Assembly (NCBI GenBank): GCA_902478365.1 | Contig: CABSKX010000011.1 | Span: 1 to 45,059, forward strand | DNA from: an uncultured Collinsella sp. | GTDB lineage: Bacteria; Actinomycetota; Coriobacteriia; Coriobacteriales; Coriobacteriaceae | Direction: 5' to 3' | Length of the DNA: 45,059 bases | In this document: positions 44,856 to 45,059 of the stretch, piece by piece | Numbering within the stretch: the first letter of the stretch is position 1 | Layout: every line of letters starts with the position of its first letter | Program-made: the position numbers and the translations under genes | The notes under the pieces: model-generated | Told to the model about the DNA's origin: nothing | What the model saw: only the letters and a program-made list of their open reading frames with translations | Database searches by the model: none

Positions 44856-44884
44856 ATTATAGGCCACATGTTCGAAATTGCAGG
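44856..44884 (-). promoter_or_regulatory. Promoter of the FHA-kinase unit
   Basis: On the minus strand there is a perfect TATAAT (44861-44856) with CCTGCA (44884-44879) 17 nt before. The -35 is weak. It lies about 110 nt upstream of the FHA start. Confidence 0.5.
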
Positions 44885-44928
44885 AAGACTGAGAGATTTG
44901 GTTTGGACTGAACGGAAATCCCCCTCTG

Positions 44929-44983
44929 TCTTGTTCTGTAACATTTGGACCCGGTTTTGCCCTGCATCTGTTACAGATTGAGA
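44929..44983. repeat. Single palindrome, family A unit 11 (probably inverted)
   Basis: TCTTGTTCTGTAACA (44929-44943), a 25-nt centre, and TGTTACAGATTGAGA (44969-44983). The centre and better-conserved arm match the consensus when read on the minus strand. It is 45 nt upstream of the FHA promoter. The sequence from 44990 to the window end shows no gene I can support. Confidence 0.85.
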
Positions 44984-45059
44984 CAATCGGCCAGGCCCGC
45001 CCCGGGTTGATTTTCAATCTCAACGCAACAGCCTGAACGGACCCCGCGTTTCCGCAGCT

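Overview
The window looks like a chromosomal segment of a Collinsella-type gut actinomycete (Coriobacteriia). The evidence is high GC, strong AGGAGG-type ribosome sites with occasional GTG and TTG starts, an L31 with an Ala/Lys/Glu tail, a split transketolase, the ftsE-ftsX-rnr and TPR-smpB neighbourhoods, and Ser/Thr-kinase/FHA and DUF6273-type surface proteins. The genus call is inference from gene content; no database was consulted. There is no prophage, insertion sequence or cas gene.

Layout. 1-8 kb: end of an unidentified gene, then rpmE behind a structured leader, secA-prfB (overlapping TAATG), a YitT membrane protein and the two transketolase subunits. 8-16 kb: a zinc-ribbon membrane protein (minus), ftsE-ftsX, rnr, a lone serine recombinase and a VanZ-like protein. 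16-20.4 kb: a MurNAc recycling locus (murR, murQ, murP and a MupG/DUF871 hydrolase) that would import and split muropeptide-derived sugars. 20.4-24.3 kb: an ArsC/Spx-like protein, tRNA-Gln(CTG) and tRNA-Glu(CTC), a TPR-like protein with smpB, and a flavin reductase next to a very short rubredoxin. 24.3-33.4 kb: mntH and gpmA (minus), then gltB-gltD for glutamate synthesis. 33.4-37.5 kb: an accessory stretch with an unknown protein, an AbiEi-like/DUF559-like nuclease fusion and an amidohydrolase. 37.5-45 kb (minus): a zinc-ribbon protein, a copper operon (copA, copZ, csoR) with a probable CsoR operator, and a kinase/FHA pair.

The most unusual content is between genes. Eleven copies of one palindromic element occur, all intergenic. 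Each is a 15-nt motif (TCTCRATCTGTAACA), exactly 25 nt of semi-variable sequence, then the motif's reverse complement. At 24363-24736 five copies form an array in which the motif recurs about every 40 nt in alternating orientation. Two-copy arrays with the same spacing sit on both sides of the AbiEi/DUF559-like gene at 34.7-35.8 kb. I saw no match to a repeat class I know, and it is not a standard CRISPR. At least seven other families of intergenic inverted repeats are present, many carrying a GGGAC/GTCCC core, and one (about 65 nt, three copies) also has constant length with a variable centre.
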